Of a stretch of 40,258 nt of DNA, positions 26,074 to 35,297 are shown piece by piece. Within the stretch, counting starts at the first letter, position 1; every line of letters begins with the position of its first letter. Below the pieces are notes generated by a model. The model ran no database searches, was not told where the DNA came from, and saw only the letters and a program-made list of their open reading frames with translations. This stretch comes from JAGQLF01 sp964635995. Its GTDB lineage: Bacteria > Patescibacteriota > Dojkabacteria > J137. The DNA lies in the NCBI GenBank assembly GCA_964635995.1, contig CAZWRA010000007.1, positions 1 to 40,258 of the forward strand, in the 5' to 3' direction. A program made the position numbers and the translations under genes.

Positions 26074-26577
26074 ATGTTAAGACTAATTAATTGCATCTGG
26101 TTTGCGGAGAATAATGCTGAAGAAGCAGATAACTATTACGTTGATACTTTTAATTCCGCTCCCGGGGAATATCATAAAGGAGAGATGGGGGATATAACAA
26201 AAGTATCTGAAGCATCTGCAGAAATTTCTGGAATGACTCAAGGTTCTACTATGACAGCTGAATGCGTTCTTGATGGAGCTAACTTTATGGCTCTTAATGG
26301 AGGTCCAGTTGATGAATACAAATTAACACGAGGTGTATCATTTATTATAGAGTGCGAAACCCAAGAAGAAATTGACCACTTTTGGGAAAAGCTTTCTTCT
26401 GTACCTGAAGCTGAGCAGTGTGGATGGTGTACAGACAAATTCGGAGTAACTTGGCAAATTACACCAAGAATTCTTGATGAACTAATGAAGGATCCAGAAA
26501 AGGCTGATAAAGTAACTGAAGTTTTCATGCCAATGAAAAAACTAGATCTAGAAGCAATTAGAAAAGCAGGAGAATAA
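26074..26577 (+). CDS. VOC superfamily protein, PhnB type
   Basis: 167 residues. Matches the PhnB/3-demethylubiquinone-methyltransferase-like branch of the vicinal oxygen chelate fold: NCIWFAENNAEEADNYYVDTF at the start, FMALNGGPVDEY, VSFIIECETQEEIDHFWEKL, CGWCTDKFGVTWQITP, and the C-terminal KADKVTEVFMPMKKLD. Such proteins often confer or mimic metal-dependent small-molecule chemistry, but their substrates are mostly unknown. Likely first gene of a set with DUF1801 and the DUF4395-like gene, which follow on the same strand at 20 and 3 bp. Confidence 0.88.
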   Translation: MLRLINCIWFAENNAEEADNYYVDTFNSAPGEYHKGEMGDITKVSEASAEISGMTQGSTMTAECVLDGANFMALNGGPVDEYKLTRGVSFIIECETQEEIDHFWEKLSSVPEAEQCGWCTDKFGVTWQITPRILDELMKDPEKADKVTEVFMPMKKLDLEAIRKAGE

Positions 26578-26596
26578 CTTTATTAATAAAGTTATT
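26573..26596 (+). repeat. Perfect 24-bp palindrome between two genes
   Basis: AATAACTTTATT followed by its exact complement. It includes the VOC stop codon and ends one base before the next ATG (26598), so in mRNA the hairpin would cover the ribosome-binding region of the DUF1801 gene. Confidence 0.45.
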
Positions 26597-26597
26597 A

Positions 26598-26951
26598 ATG
26601 AAAAATCAGATAGAAAACTATTTAGAAAGCCTACCTCAAGATCAAAGACATGCCTTAGAAAGAATAAGGTTAACTAATCATAGACTTGTTCCTAATGTAA
26701 CTGAAGGAATTAGTATAAATGTTCCCGCGTTCTATTATAAGGATAAATATCTTATCAGTATGAATGCTTCTAAAAAACATATGGGCTTTCTTGTTATGCA
26801 AGGTGACATTATAAATAAGTTTAAAGATGAACTTAAGGGCTATGATTTAGGAAATAGAGTAATTCGATTTACTCCTGAAAATCCTTTATCTGAAGATATT
26901 ATTAAGAAGATTATCTTAAGTAGAGTCGAACAAATAAATCAGAATCAATAG
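26598..26951 (+). CDS. DUF1801-family protein
   Basis: 117 residues. The pattern IENYLESLPQDQRHALERIR, VTEGISINVPAFYYKDKYLISMNASKKHMGFLV and the helical end (EDIIKKIILSRVEQ) matches DUF1801/YdhG-like small alpha-beta proteins, compared with frataxin-like folds. Function unproven. Its initiation region is inside the preceding 24-bp palindrome. The next gene starts 3 bp after its stop. Confidence 0.8.
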   Translation: MKNQIENYLESLPQDQRHALERIRLTNHRLVPNVTEGISINVPAFYYKDKYLISMNASKKHMGFLVMQGDIINKFKDELKGYDLGNRVIRFTPENPLSEDIIKKIILSRVEQINQNQ

Positions 26952-26954
26952 TAA

Positions 26955-27348
26955 ATGAATTCATTGAAAAAACTTCGAGATAGATTTTTAACAAAATGGA
27001 TAGCTTGTGGAATTGTATCGGACAAGAAAAGCGTTCAGTATGGTCTTTATTTTAGTTATCCTATCTTTATACTTACTGTTGTTAGTGGAATACTATTAGA
27101 AAACCCATTTATACTTCTATTTGCAGCATTTCTTTCTTTTTTAGCAATAAAACTGCCTATTCATCCTTTTGATTATATATAACTTTATTGCGGAAATTAT
27201 TCAAACTAATAAAATTCCTGCGCGTGGTTCAGAGTTACAAGTAAGCAGAACTATTTCATTAATATTTAATTTAGTTGTAGTTTGTCTAATATTTTTAGGG
27301 GTATCAATAAATTTCGCGATAAATGAAATATATTGTGAAATTTGTTAG
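26955..27348 (+). pseudogene. DUF4395-like membrane protein, one frameshift
   Basis: First frame: two helices (YFSYPIFILTVVSGILL and PFILLFAAFLSFLAIKL), then HPFDYI and stop at 27182. The next frame carries on with YNFIAEIIQTNKIPARGSELQVSRTIS and a further helix (IFNLVVVCLIFLGVSI) to TAG 27346-27348. HPFD-x-x-YN and the P-A-R motif fit DUF4395 membrane proteins. One base lost or gained in the TAT repeats at 27173-27180 restores about 130 residues. Function unknown. Confidence 0.7.
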
Positions 27349-27471
27349 AACAACCTTTAATCTTACTCCCATTATTAAAATCGTTATTTATAAAATCTAC
27401 CATAATAAAAATTTCATAAAAATTCTAGAATGCATTTTCTATGTTAGAATCAAGAAGAATATATATTTATT

Positions 27472-27816
27472 ATGAAGTATCTTTTCGTTAAAGCTGACGA
27501 ATACGAAGACTATAGAATAACTGCCAATAAGCAGAACCGTATTCATCAATTCTGGGTCTCAATAATTAGAGACATGCCTTCAAAAATTAAAAAAGAAGTA
27601 AAAACTAAACTCACAGATCTAAAATTAAAAGGTGTAGAAGGTAAGTACAGTATTACTGGTGTTAAACCTTACCAATTTATTACAAGAAGTGGCTCACCAG
27701 ATCTTCAAGACTATCTAGATCAGTTCGCTGTTTTCGTTGAGGCTAACACTAAAGAAGCCTTTAAATGGAAAGAAGACGTGCATAACCTTTTAAAAACTAA
27801 AGGTTTAGTTAAATAA
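27472..27816 (+). CDS. Small basic protein of unknown function
   Basis: 114 residues, Lys-rich, no signal peptide. Alternating helices and strands (HQFWVSIIRDMPSKIKKEVKTKLTDLKLKG, GKYSITGVKPYQFITRSGS, LDQFAVFVEANTKEAFKWKEDVHNLLKT). The fold looks alpha/beta; no recognised family. It stands alone between a 123-bp and a 244-bp spacer. Confidence 0.55.
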   Translation: MKYLFVKADEYEDYRITANKQNRIHQFWVSIIRDMPSKIKKEVKTKLTDLKLKGVEGKYSITGVKPYQFITRSGSPDLQDYLDQFAVFVEANTKEAFKWKEDVHNLLKTKGLVK

Positions 27817-27938
27817 AGGAGAATTCTTCCCCACATGTTACGTAAAAATATTACGCTTATTCAGCGTATTCTCATTGAATATATTCAACATTTCCGATAA
27901 ATTGAAATATAGCTTCGTTAACATAATTAATATTTATG

Positions 27939-27966
27939 TTGACAACTTAAATAAACATTCTATTTT
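27939..27966 (+). promoter_or_regulatory. Putative promoter of the penicillin-binding protein gene
   Basis: A consensus -35 TTGACA (27939-27944), 16-bp spacer and TATTTT (27961-27966), leaving a leader of about 90 bases to the ATG at 28061. Confidence 0.45.
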
Positions 27967-28060
27967 GATTCTGAATACGTAAGTGTGCGCTGCTTTTCTG
28001 AGCGGCATTTTCTAAACATCCAAACACAATAAAGTTATCAACAAAATTAGCACTCATTAT

Positions 28061-30312
28061 ATGATTGAGCAGAGTATTCGTCTGTCTAAAAAACTACCTA
28101 AAAAGCAAAGAAAAAGTGTTTTGCTGACAAAGACTTTTATTGTTTCACTGGTTCTATTTTCTAGCTTTATCTTATTTAGTGGATTATTCACAATTTTAAT
28201 CTTAGATTTCTTACAAGAGAGATCGAAAGCACTTCCTGATATTCAAAGTTTAGTTCAAGACATTCCTTTCGCTTCAGAGATTTATGATCGAAATGGAAAG
28301 AGTTTATTTAGACTTCATAATGATTATAGTAATAGCGATAAGGTTTATATTAATGAAATAAATTCATTTACTTATGCTGCATTTTTGGCTGCAGAAGACA
28401 GTACTTTTCTACTTCATGATGGATATAGAACAGATGCTATTGTTAGATGTACTTTAAGATCTTTTAATAATAATAAGCTTTGTGGAGGAAGTACTATTAC
28501 TCAACAGATTGTAAAGATCATAACTAAAAATAATGAACCCACTATCTCTAGAAAAGTTGAAGAGGTCTTTCTTGCATCTCACCTTGAAAAAAACTATCCA
28601 AAAGACGTTTTACTTGAGCTTTATTTCAATATAACACCATATGGTTCAAATATTGTTGGGATTAAAACTGCTTCTGATTTTTATTTTAATAAAAATGTTA
28701 ATGATCTAAGTCTAGCCAAATCTGTTATTTTAGCTGCAATAGTAAACGATCCAATTAAATTATCACCAACACTAAGCTCAGACAACGAGAGATCACGTAA
28801 TGAGCTTGAAGAAAGAAAAAAGTATGTATTTTCTCAGTTAATACAAAAAATTGATGTTTTAAATAATCAATTAATTTCAGCAGGATTCTCAAATGAACAA
28901 TTAATTAATTTAGATCAAATAGAAGCTGTTTTATAGAAGAAGTTTCATTTAGTCCTCCAATTTTAGATATTAAAGCAGGTCATTTTACAAATTATGTTAT
29001 CCAAGAACTTCAAACTAGGAATTATAAAAATAGTACTGAACCGTTTACACTTGATGAATTACAAACAGGAGGATACAAAATTTATACAACTCTTGACTAC
29101 AGTCTTCAAGAAATAGCTGGAAAATATACGAGGGAAGCTTCTGAATTTAATGAAAAATATAATGCTTATAATGCTGCTGTAATGACAGTAGTACCAAAAA
29201 CTGGAGAAATTCTAACAATGAGTGGATCTAGATCATTTAATGGAGAAAATATTGGTTGTAATCAAAATGTTCAAAACTGTAAATATAATCCAGAGGTTAA
29301 CGTTTTAACAACTTTACAATCTCCTGGGTCAAAAAACAAACCACTTGGATATTACATCGCATTTAGCAAAGGTATTCTTGCACCTGGTAGCTTTCTACCT
29401 GATATTCCAATTACTTTTGATACTTATGTTCCGAGAAACTGGGATGGGAAATTTAGAGGAACATATAATACTTATGCTGAAAGAATGCTTAGAGAATCCA
29501 GAAATATTCCTGCCCTTATTGTAATGAGCTTAATTGGTGTAGAAGAATATATTAATACTGCAAGGGACTTTGGTTATTCAACATATGAAAGTTTTGATAA
29601 GTATGGTATTTCTCTTATTCTTGGAGGAGGAGATATTTATCCAATAGAACATCTTCAAGCTTATTCAATTTTTGCTAATGGGGGAGAACTTATAAGATTT
29701 GAGCCAATACTTCGTATTGAGGATCAGGATGGTAATATAATTTATAATGCTAACCCTATAGCAGAAAGTGTAGCAGATCCCGCTGCAACATACTTATTAA
29801 ATAAATCTCTTCAAAATTTAGAAACAGGAGCTGGTGATGTAATTAGCTGGGATGATAGAGAAATATCAGGAAAAACTGGAACTACTCAAGATAATAAAGA
29901 TTCATTTCTAATAATCTATTCACCTGATTTTGTAGCATTAGGGTGGGCAGGAAACAATAATAATGAACCAATGAACAGCTTATACGGATGGCCAGCATTT
30001 ACCTTTGGTCCATGGCTAAAACGATATATGAGTGAACTTAATTCCTCAAGCACATATTTTACAAATAAGACTCCTTTCCCTAAGCCTGAAAATGTTTACT
30101 TTGGAGGTGGTGTAAATGATTGCGATAGTAGTGGTAAATGTAGAGGACTAAAAGAAAACTGGTTAATTAAAGGTAATGAACCTCCTTTAGGTGATGTAAT
30201 CAAAAAGTATTCAACAAATGAGGAAACAGGAGAAACATCAAGTAGTTTTACATACACGCTTCCTAATGAAAAACTTCAGAAAGCTTTATGGGATTATTTT
30301 GCAGGTAGATAG
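28061..30312 (+). pseudogene. Class A penicillin-binding protein, one frameshift
   Basis: Bifunctional peptidoglycan synthase, about 750 residues when joined. An N-terminal anchor (about 27-52) is followed by the glycosyltransferase domain with AAEDSTFLLHDGY, GGSTITQQIVK and ELYFNITPYG, then the transpeptidase with SKNK (S-x-x-K) after SPG, SRN and KTGTT. The frame stops at TAG 28934-28936 and resumes as EEVSFSPPIL in the next frame; one more T in the T4 run 28929-28932 (AVFIEEV) repairs it. The break lies between the two catalytic domains. Since this is the only PBP in the window, and the cell otherwise keeps murG, the single lesion may be a consensus error or slippage site. Confidence 0.9.
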
Positions 30313-30373
30313 ATCCACTATTATTTAAAATCTAAATTTTGTAAACTGTTTTAATACTTATTACTTAATTTAT

Positions 30374-30803
30374 ATGATTCAACTACTAGGTGCAGAAATA
30401 AGCCTAATAGGAGTAGCTTTAGCTGCGGTTGCTAATATTATTTTAGGTATGATTTGGTTTAATCCTAAAGTTTTGGGAACTTATTGGATGAAATTAATTA
30501 ATAAAAAAAATCGATACTGCTGACTCAAATCCTATTGATTATATTCTCTCAATTTTAAAAGCATTAATATCAGCATTTTTATTAGCATTTCTAATTTCTC
30601 ACTTGGGTATGAATTTAGGTTGGAATATTCTTAGCGTAAGTGTATTTACTGCTGTTTTAGTTTGGTTTGGATTTACAGCTATGGGAAGTTTAAACCCAGT
30701 AATATGGAAAGGTAGAAATTCGAAACTTTATATGTTTGATATGACATATGAATTAGCTAGTATCCTAATTTCTGCGGTAATACTTGGTTTAATGTCTATG
30801 TAA
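30374..30803 (+). pseudogene. DUF1761-family membrane protein, one frameshift
   Basis: First frame MIQLLGAEISLIGVALAAVANIILGMIWFNPKVLGTYWMKLINKK then a stop after RYC; the second frame resumes as IDTADSNPIDYILSILKALI and ends at 30803. The N-G-x-x-WF-P-x-x-x-G-x-x-W pattern and four helices are typical of DUF1761. One fewer A in the A8 run 30503-30510 joins the parts (about 143 residues). Function unknown. Confidence 0.78.
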
Positions 30804-30860
30804 CAAACTTTTGACTTACATTTTTTAAAATGTAAAAATATTGAAAGTTTAATTAAAGTC

Positions 30861-31139
30861 ATGGAAAGATTAAATACATCGTTAGGAGAAAATAAAGAAG
30901 AATCAAACAATTCACAAGGTCAGAGACCTATGATTAGATCTATTACACCAAATGGAGATTCAACTCAGACTGGAAAACCTGTTAAGGAAGATTCTAAAAA
31001 TGAAGAGGAAGATGAATCTTTATTAGAAAAAATCGACTCAGGTTTAAAAGCAATAGATACTACTGGAGAGTATTTATTAGTTACAGTAATAGCCTTATTA
31101 ATCGGAATTGTAATAGGATTACTAATTTCTTTTCTATAA
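30861..31139 (+). CDS. Tail-anchored small membrane protein
   Basis: 92 residues. A polar, acidic N-terminal region (about 1-58, Asn/Glu/Ser rich) and a single C-terminal helix (LLVTVIALLIGIVIGLLISF, about 71-90) with no lysine-rich end. A terminator follows 14 bp after the stop. No family recognised. Confidence 0.6.
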   Translation: MERLNTSLGENKEESNNSQGQRPMIRSITPNGDSTQTGKPVKEDSKNEEEDESLLEKIDSGLKAIDTTGEYLLVTVIALLIGIVIGLLISFL

Positions 31140-31152
31140 ACTAATGATAAGT

Positions 31153-31179
31153 AAAAAAGGGAGCCTTCAAGCTCCTTTT
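31153..31179. terminator. Bidirectional rho-independent terminator
   Basis: A-run, GGAGC (31160-31164), loop CTTCAA, GCTCC (31171-31175) and TTTT. Because A-run and T-run flank the stem on either side, it can stop transcription from both convergent genes. Confidence 0.75.
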
Positions 31180-31182
31180 AAT

Positions 31183-31698
31183 TTAGAAACTACCTTCGAT
31201 AAACTTCTGTCTTAATTCATCAAGATTACTAACTATTTTTTCATATCTCTGAGGATTTAATTTCCCTTCTTTCATTCTGAAATTTAACTTTTCTATTAGA
31301 TTATCTTCAAAAATATTTGCAACTTCATTAACATCAAGCCCTTTTTCAATAGCTATATCTTTAAAACTTTTACCATTAATTCTTGCTTCTAAAGCCTCGG
31401 CTCTTGTTATACCAAGATATTCTAGTACTTCAGGATTATGGTTCCATCTCTCAAACTTCTTAGAATGTTCTCTAATACTTTGAGATGAATATTTATTAAA
31501 TAAATCATAGTCAATAGCTATTGGATTCACTTCGACTGAATCAGTAGTCTCTATTGATTGTTGAACGACTGGTAATGTAAGATCATATTCTCGAGCCTTA
31601 GCAGTTCGAGGAATAATCAATGTTGCTCCTGTGAAAGTTATTATAGTAGCTGCAGATACAACTGTAACTTGAATAATGTTGTTGCTCTTCATATGCAT
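31183..31698 (-). CDS. Secreted protein with helical DUF2680/SHOCT-like C-terminus
   Basis: 171 residues. N-terminal signal peptide (IIQVTVVSAATIITFTGATLII, with an AKA cleavage-like site). The mature C-terminal part LGITRAEALEARINGKSFKDIAIEKGLDVNEV plus LNFRMKEGKLNPQRYEKIV has the paired-helix pattern of DUF2680-like domains in envelope proteins (LGI-x-x-EEL-x-x-x-x-x-GKS-x-x-x-IA-x-x-x-G). Function unknown. It is downstream of the two-component genes on the same strand, 69 bp after the kinase, so regulation with them is possible. Confidence 0.65.
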   Translation of the reverse strand: MHMKSNNIIQVTVVSAATIITFTGATLIIPRTAKAREYDLTLPVVQQSIETTDSVEVNPIAIDYDLFNKYSSQSIREHSKKFERWNHNPEVLEYLGITRAEALEARINGKSFKDIAIEKGLDVNEVANIFEDNLIEKLNFRMKEGKLNPQRYEKIVSNLDELRQKFIEGSF

Positions 31699-31767
31699 GA
31701 AAGTAATAAATATTACTTAAATAACTATTTAATCTTAGAACAACAATATGAATCTAGTATGAAAATA

Positions 31768-32961
31768 CTATGTATAAATAGTAAACTTAGTTCCAGTTGG
31801 CTTTTTATCGCTAACTTTTATTTTCAAGTTATGTGTTTCAACAATTTCTTTAACTATAGCTAATCCAAGCCCAAGCCCGCCTGTCTTACGATTTCTAGAT
31901 TTTTCTACTCTATAAAATCTCTCAAAAATGTATGGTTTATCACTATCGCTAATTCCTATACCGTCATCAGCAAAAACAATCATTTTCTCTTTAGTACTAA
32001 TCTCAACTCTCTGAGCCTTTGAATATTTTAAAGTGTTAGATAATAGATTTATAAAAACCTGGCTTAATAAGTATTCATCTCCTTTAATATTATAATCTTT
32101 AGGGACATTATTTATAAATTTTATCTTTTTTTCTTTCAATTCTGACTCAAATTGACCACTAATTTTTTCTAACAATTTTTTTAAATTTAGATTTTTTTTA
32201 TTTAAATTCACCTTACTACTTTGAATTCTTGCGAACTCTTGTAATCTTTCAACAATATCTGAGAGCCTTTCAACTTGTCCAATTAAAAGATCAGTCCTTT
32301 TCTCATCTAACTCAAAGACCCCTTCCTTAATACCATTAAGTTGGCCTAAAAGAGCAGTAATCGGAGTTTTTAATTCATGAGATGTATCAGATATTAAATC
32401 TTTTCTAAGCTTCTCAACTTTAGATAATTGGTCAGTTAGCCTATTAAATTCACATACAACCTCGTCAAATTCTTCTGAACCTATATTCTTCAGTTTTAAA
32501 TCATAATCATTATTTCTAAGGTTTCTCATTCCTGAGCTTAAACTTCTAAGTGGTCTTGAGAAAATCTGAGATGATACTAATCCTATAAAAAATGATGCGA
32601 GTATTGCAATTATACTTACACTTAAAAGTGAAGCTTGAAATTGTTTAACAAACTCTTCTTGAAGCGGCGTAGGTCTTTCTGTTCCGTCTTGGTAAAAATG
32701 TAGAATATTGTACTGCCGTATATTTTCACGATCAATTACTATGTTTCCACCATCAACAGGACCAATAGTAACCGTTTTTACTACATCTACAAAAGTATCT
32801 TTGCTTCTTTCAATTACAACAACATTTAATAAAGAGAGAAGAGTAAGCATTGTTAGAGATACAACAAGTGCAATTTTTACACTTGTTTTTCTCATAAAAG
32901 AAGCAATTTCTTTTAAAAACCCATTAAGAACATTTGTAGGTTTACTATTATTATTCTGCAT
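31768..32961 (-). CDS. Sensor histidine kinase (two-component)
   Basis: 397 residues. Helix about 28-50, an extracytoplasmic sensor loop (about 51-110), helix about 111-131, HAMP about 133-186, then the dimerisation helix with phospho-acceptor His195 (SDTSHELKTP), N box (VFINLLSNTLKYS), G1 DDGIGIS and G2 GGLGLGLAIVKEI. It autophosphorylates and passes phosphate to the regulator encoded just upstream, overlapping by 11 bp. The signal is unknown. Frame intact. Confidence 0.93.
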   Translation of the reverse strand: MQNNNSKPTNVLNGFLKEIASFMRKTSVKIALVVSLTMLTLLSLLNVVVIERSKDTFVDVVKTVTIGPVDGGNIVIDRENIRQYNILHFYQDGTERPTPLQEEFVKQFQASLLSVSIIAILASFFIGLVSSQIFSRPLRSLSSGMRNLRNNDYDLKLKNIGSEEFDEVVCEFNRLTDQLSKVEKLRKDLISDTSHELKTPITALLGQLNGIKEGVFELDEKRTDLLIGQVERLSDIVERLQEFARIQSSKVNLNKKNLNLKKLLEKISGQFESELKEKKIKFINNVPKDYNIKGDEYLLSQVFINLLSNTLKYSKAQRVEISTKEKMIVFADDGIGISDSDKPYIFERFYRVEKSRNRKTGGLGLGLAIVKEIVETHNLKIKVSDKKPTGTKFTIYT

Positions 32962-33622
32962 CTTTAAACTTATACCCTTTTCCTATAACAGTTAAGACTA
33001 ATTCTGGTTTTTTAGGATTTTTTTCTAAAACTTTCCTAATACTTTTAATGTGAGCATCAACAGTTCTATCTAATACATCGTTAGGAAGAGTTTCATCATA
33101 AGCTTTGTCTAAAATCTCATTTCGAGTGAAAACCTTTCCAGGTCTTTTAGCTAATGTGTAAAGTATATTAAATTGAGTAGTTGTTAACTTAATCTCTTTT
33201 CCATTTTTAGTTACAATCATTTTTTCAGGATTTATTACAATATTTTCAATTTCAATTATTTCACTTCCCATTCTTCTAAGAAGTGTTTGAACTCTAGCTA
33301 CTAGAACTGATGGAGAGAAAGGTTTTTTTATATAATCATCTGCTCCGATTTCAAGTCCAACTATTTCATCAATTTCTTCTACTCTTGCAGTTACCATTAT
33401 AATAGGAAGATTACTTTTCTCTCTTATCTCTTTACAAACTTGAATTCCATCTTTTTTTGGAAGATTAAGATCAAGCAGTACAAGATCAAGCTTTTCTGAC
33501 CTAAACTTTTGTAATGCATCATCGCCATCTATAGCTTCTACTACTGAAAATCCAGCTCTAGTTAAATAAGCTTTTTCTACTTCTCGAATTGTATCTTCAT
33601 CTTCAATAATTAGTACTTTCAT
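32951..33622 (-). CDS. OmpR/PhoB-type response regulator
   Basis: 223 residues. Receiver domain with the acidic pocket (IIEDED, residues 5-10), phospho-acceptor Asp51 (LLDLNLPKKDG), Thr79 and Lys100 (DDYIKKPF). C-terminal winged helix of the PhoB family (about 125-220: KEIKLTTTQFNILYTLAKRPG, LDRTVDAHIKSIRKVL). Partner of the downstream kinase. Its target genes are unknown; the secreted protein downstream or msrB, divergently transcribed at 83 bp, are candidates by position only. Confidence 0.94.
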   Translation of the reverse strand: MKVLIIEDEDTIREVEKAYLTRAGFSVVEAIDGDDALQKFRSEKLDLVLLDLNLPKKDGIQVCKEIREKSNLPIIMVTARVEEIDEIVGLEIGADDYIKKPFSPSVLVARVQTLLRRMGSEIIEIENIVINPEKMIVTKNGKEIKLTTTQFNILYTLAKRPGKVFTRNEILDKAYDETLPNDVLDRTVDAHIKSIRKVLEKNPKKPELVLTVIGKGYKFKDAE

Positions 33623-33668
33623 ATTGAGATTTTACCAAAAGGATATGGAAGTTATATGAAAATTAAAC

Positions 33669-33697
33669 TTGAGATTGGTTTAAATATTTCGGATAAT
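33669..33697 (+). promoter_or_regulatory. Promoter of msrB
   Basis: TTGAGA (33669-33674), 17-bp spacer, GATAAT (33692-33697). Predicted transcription begins at about 33704, so an upstream in-frame ATG at 33705 would be leaderless. Confidence 0.5.
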
Positions 33698-33716
33698 AAG
33701 TTGTATGGAGGATAAA

Positions 33717-34097
33717 ATGAGAAAAGAGTTAAAAGATAAGCTAACTCCAGAACAGTATGAAGTTTGTGTTTTATATGGTACTGAAGCACCTTTTACAGGA
33801 AGTCTACTAAACAATAAGGAATCAGGTACTTATAAGTGCATGGTTTGTGAGCAACCGTTATTTTCTTCTAACACAAAATATGAATCAGGATCAGGGTGGC
33901 CTAGCTTCTACGAGGCAATAGATACAAATAAAATTAAACTCAAAGAAGATAGATCACATGGAATGATTCGGACTGAAGTAGTCTGTTCTAATTGTGAAGC
34001 ACATTTAGGCCATGTATTCGATGATGGTCCAGTAGATAAAACTGGTAAACGTTATTGTATTAATTCTGTAGCTTTAAAATTTGAGCCAATAAAATAA
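33717..34097 (+). CDS. msrB: Peptide-methionine (R)-S-oxide reductase
   Basis: Repairs oxidised methionine in proteins. Zinc-site CxxC pairs CMVC and CSNC, substrate-pocket GSGWPSFY, HLGHVFDDGP and catalytic Cys in RYCINSVAL, all in the usual order; about 126 residues. The start is set by a strong Shine-Dalgarno GGAGG (33706-33710), 6 bp before the ATG at 33717. The ATG at 33705 overlaps that signal and is less likely. No resolving Cys is obvious. Confidence 0.92.
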   Translation: MRKELKDKLTPEQYEVCVLYGTEAPFTGSLLNNKESGTYKCMVCEQPLFSSNTKYESGSGWPSFYEAIDTNKIKLKEDRSHGMIRTEVVCSNCEAHLGHVFDDGPVDKTGKRYCINSVALKFEPIK

Positions 34098-34098
34098 A

Positions 34099-35297
34099 AT
34101 GAAATCCTACAAAAATCTTTCTTTCCTTTTCTTTGGGTTAGCAATAGGTTTAATTATAATGTTAGCTTTAATAGTAGGTATTCTTTTTAAATATGATTTA
34201 ATACCTTTCTTCTCAAATACCAATAACTCAATATATAAAACCGACTCATTAGAGAGTTTAGGTTTAGAAGAGATAAAGACCGAAGTTATAGCATCAGGAT
34301 TGGAAGTACCTTGGTCTATTGTTTTTCCATCTGAGAATACAATCCTTGTTACTGAAAGATCTGGACGTGTAAGGATAATTAAAGACGGTATTCTTCTAGA
34401 AAAACCAGCTATTGATTTAACTTCGGAAGTAGTATCAGTTGGCGAAGCTGGTTTAATGAGCATGGAATTAGATCCAGATTTTACCGAGAATTCCTATACA
34501 TATATTTACCACACATATAGACTAGGAACTGAAGTAATGCTAAAAGTTGTAAGATATGAATATAATCAGGACAGGCTAATAAATCCTCTTGTTCTTATTA
34601 ATGACATACCTTCAGGAACTAATCATTCTGGAGGTGAATTAGGCTTTGGACCAGATGGAAAACTATATATTACAACGGGCGATATTTCAAAAGCAGATCT
34701 TGCACAAGATTTATCTTCACTTGCTAGAAAAACTTTAAAAATTAATAAGGACGGGTCTATTCCGAATGATAATCCATTTGTTAATGAAGAAAATGCAAGA
34801 GATGAGATCTGGTCATATGGGCATCGAAATGCACAAGGATTAGATTGGCACCCACTAACATTTGAAATGTATCAATCCGAACATGGACCTTCTGGATTTG
34901 ATGGAGGTGTAGGTCAGGATGAAATAAACTTAGTTCAAAGAGGGCAGAATTATGGTTGGCCAGTTATTAGAGGTAGCGAAACTGCAGAAAATATGTTTAC
35001 ACCTATTACTTTTTTACTCCAGCAATTGCACCTGGCAGCTTAACTTTCATTAATGGAGATTCTAACTTAAGTAACCTTATGTTATTAGCAACTTTAAGAG
35101 GCTCTACTATCTTAGTTTTTAGAGTTAGTGGTGAAGAAATTATACAAATAGGTTCGATTGTAAATAATGATTTCGGACGGATTAGAGAGGTTATACAAGG
35201 TCCTGATGGAAACATATACTTTACTACATCAAACACTGACGGAATAGGTAATATTCAGGAAGGAGATGATAAAGTCGTAAAAATATTTATAAATTAA
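34099..35297 (+). pseudogene. PQQ-dependent sugar (glucose/sorbosone) dehydrogenase-like, one frameshift
   Basis: N-terminal helix (FLFFGLAIGLIIMLALIVGILF) as anchor, then the six-bladed propeller: VPWSIVFP, TERSGRVRIIKDG, GLMSMELDPDF, SGTNHSGGELGFGPDGKLYITTGD, SYGHRNAQGLDWHP, EHGPSG and DEINLV, all GSDH-family motifs with the catalytic His region (NHSGG). The frame breaks at the T6 run 35010-35015; one more T gives ITFFTPAIAPGSLTF and about 400 residues. No PQQ synthesis or quinone genes are nearby. It is downstream of msrB (1 bp) and converges with the PAS kinase (4-bp overlap). Confidence 0.85.
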
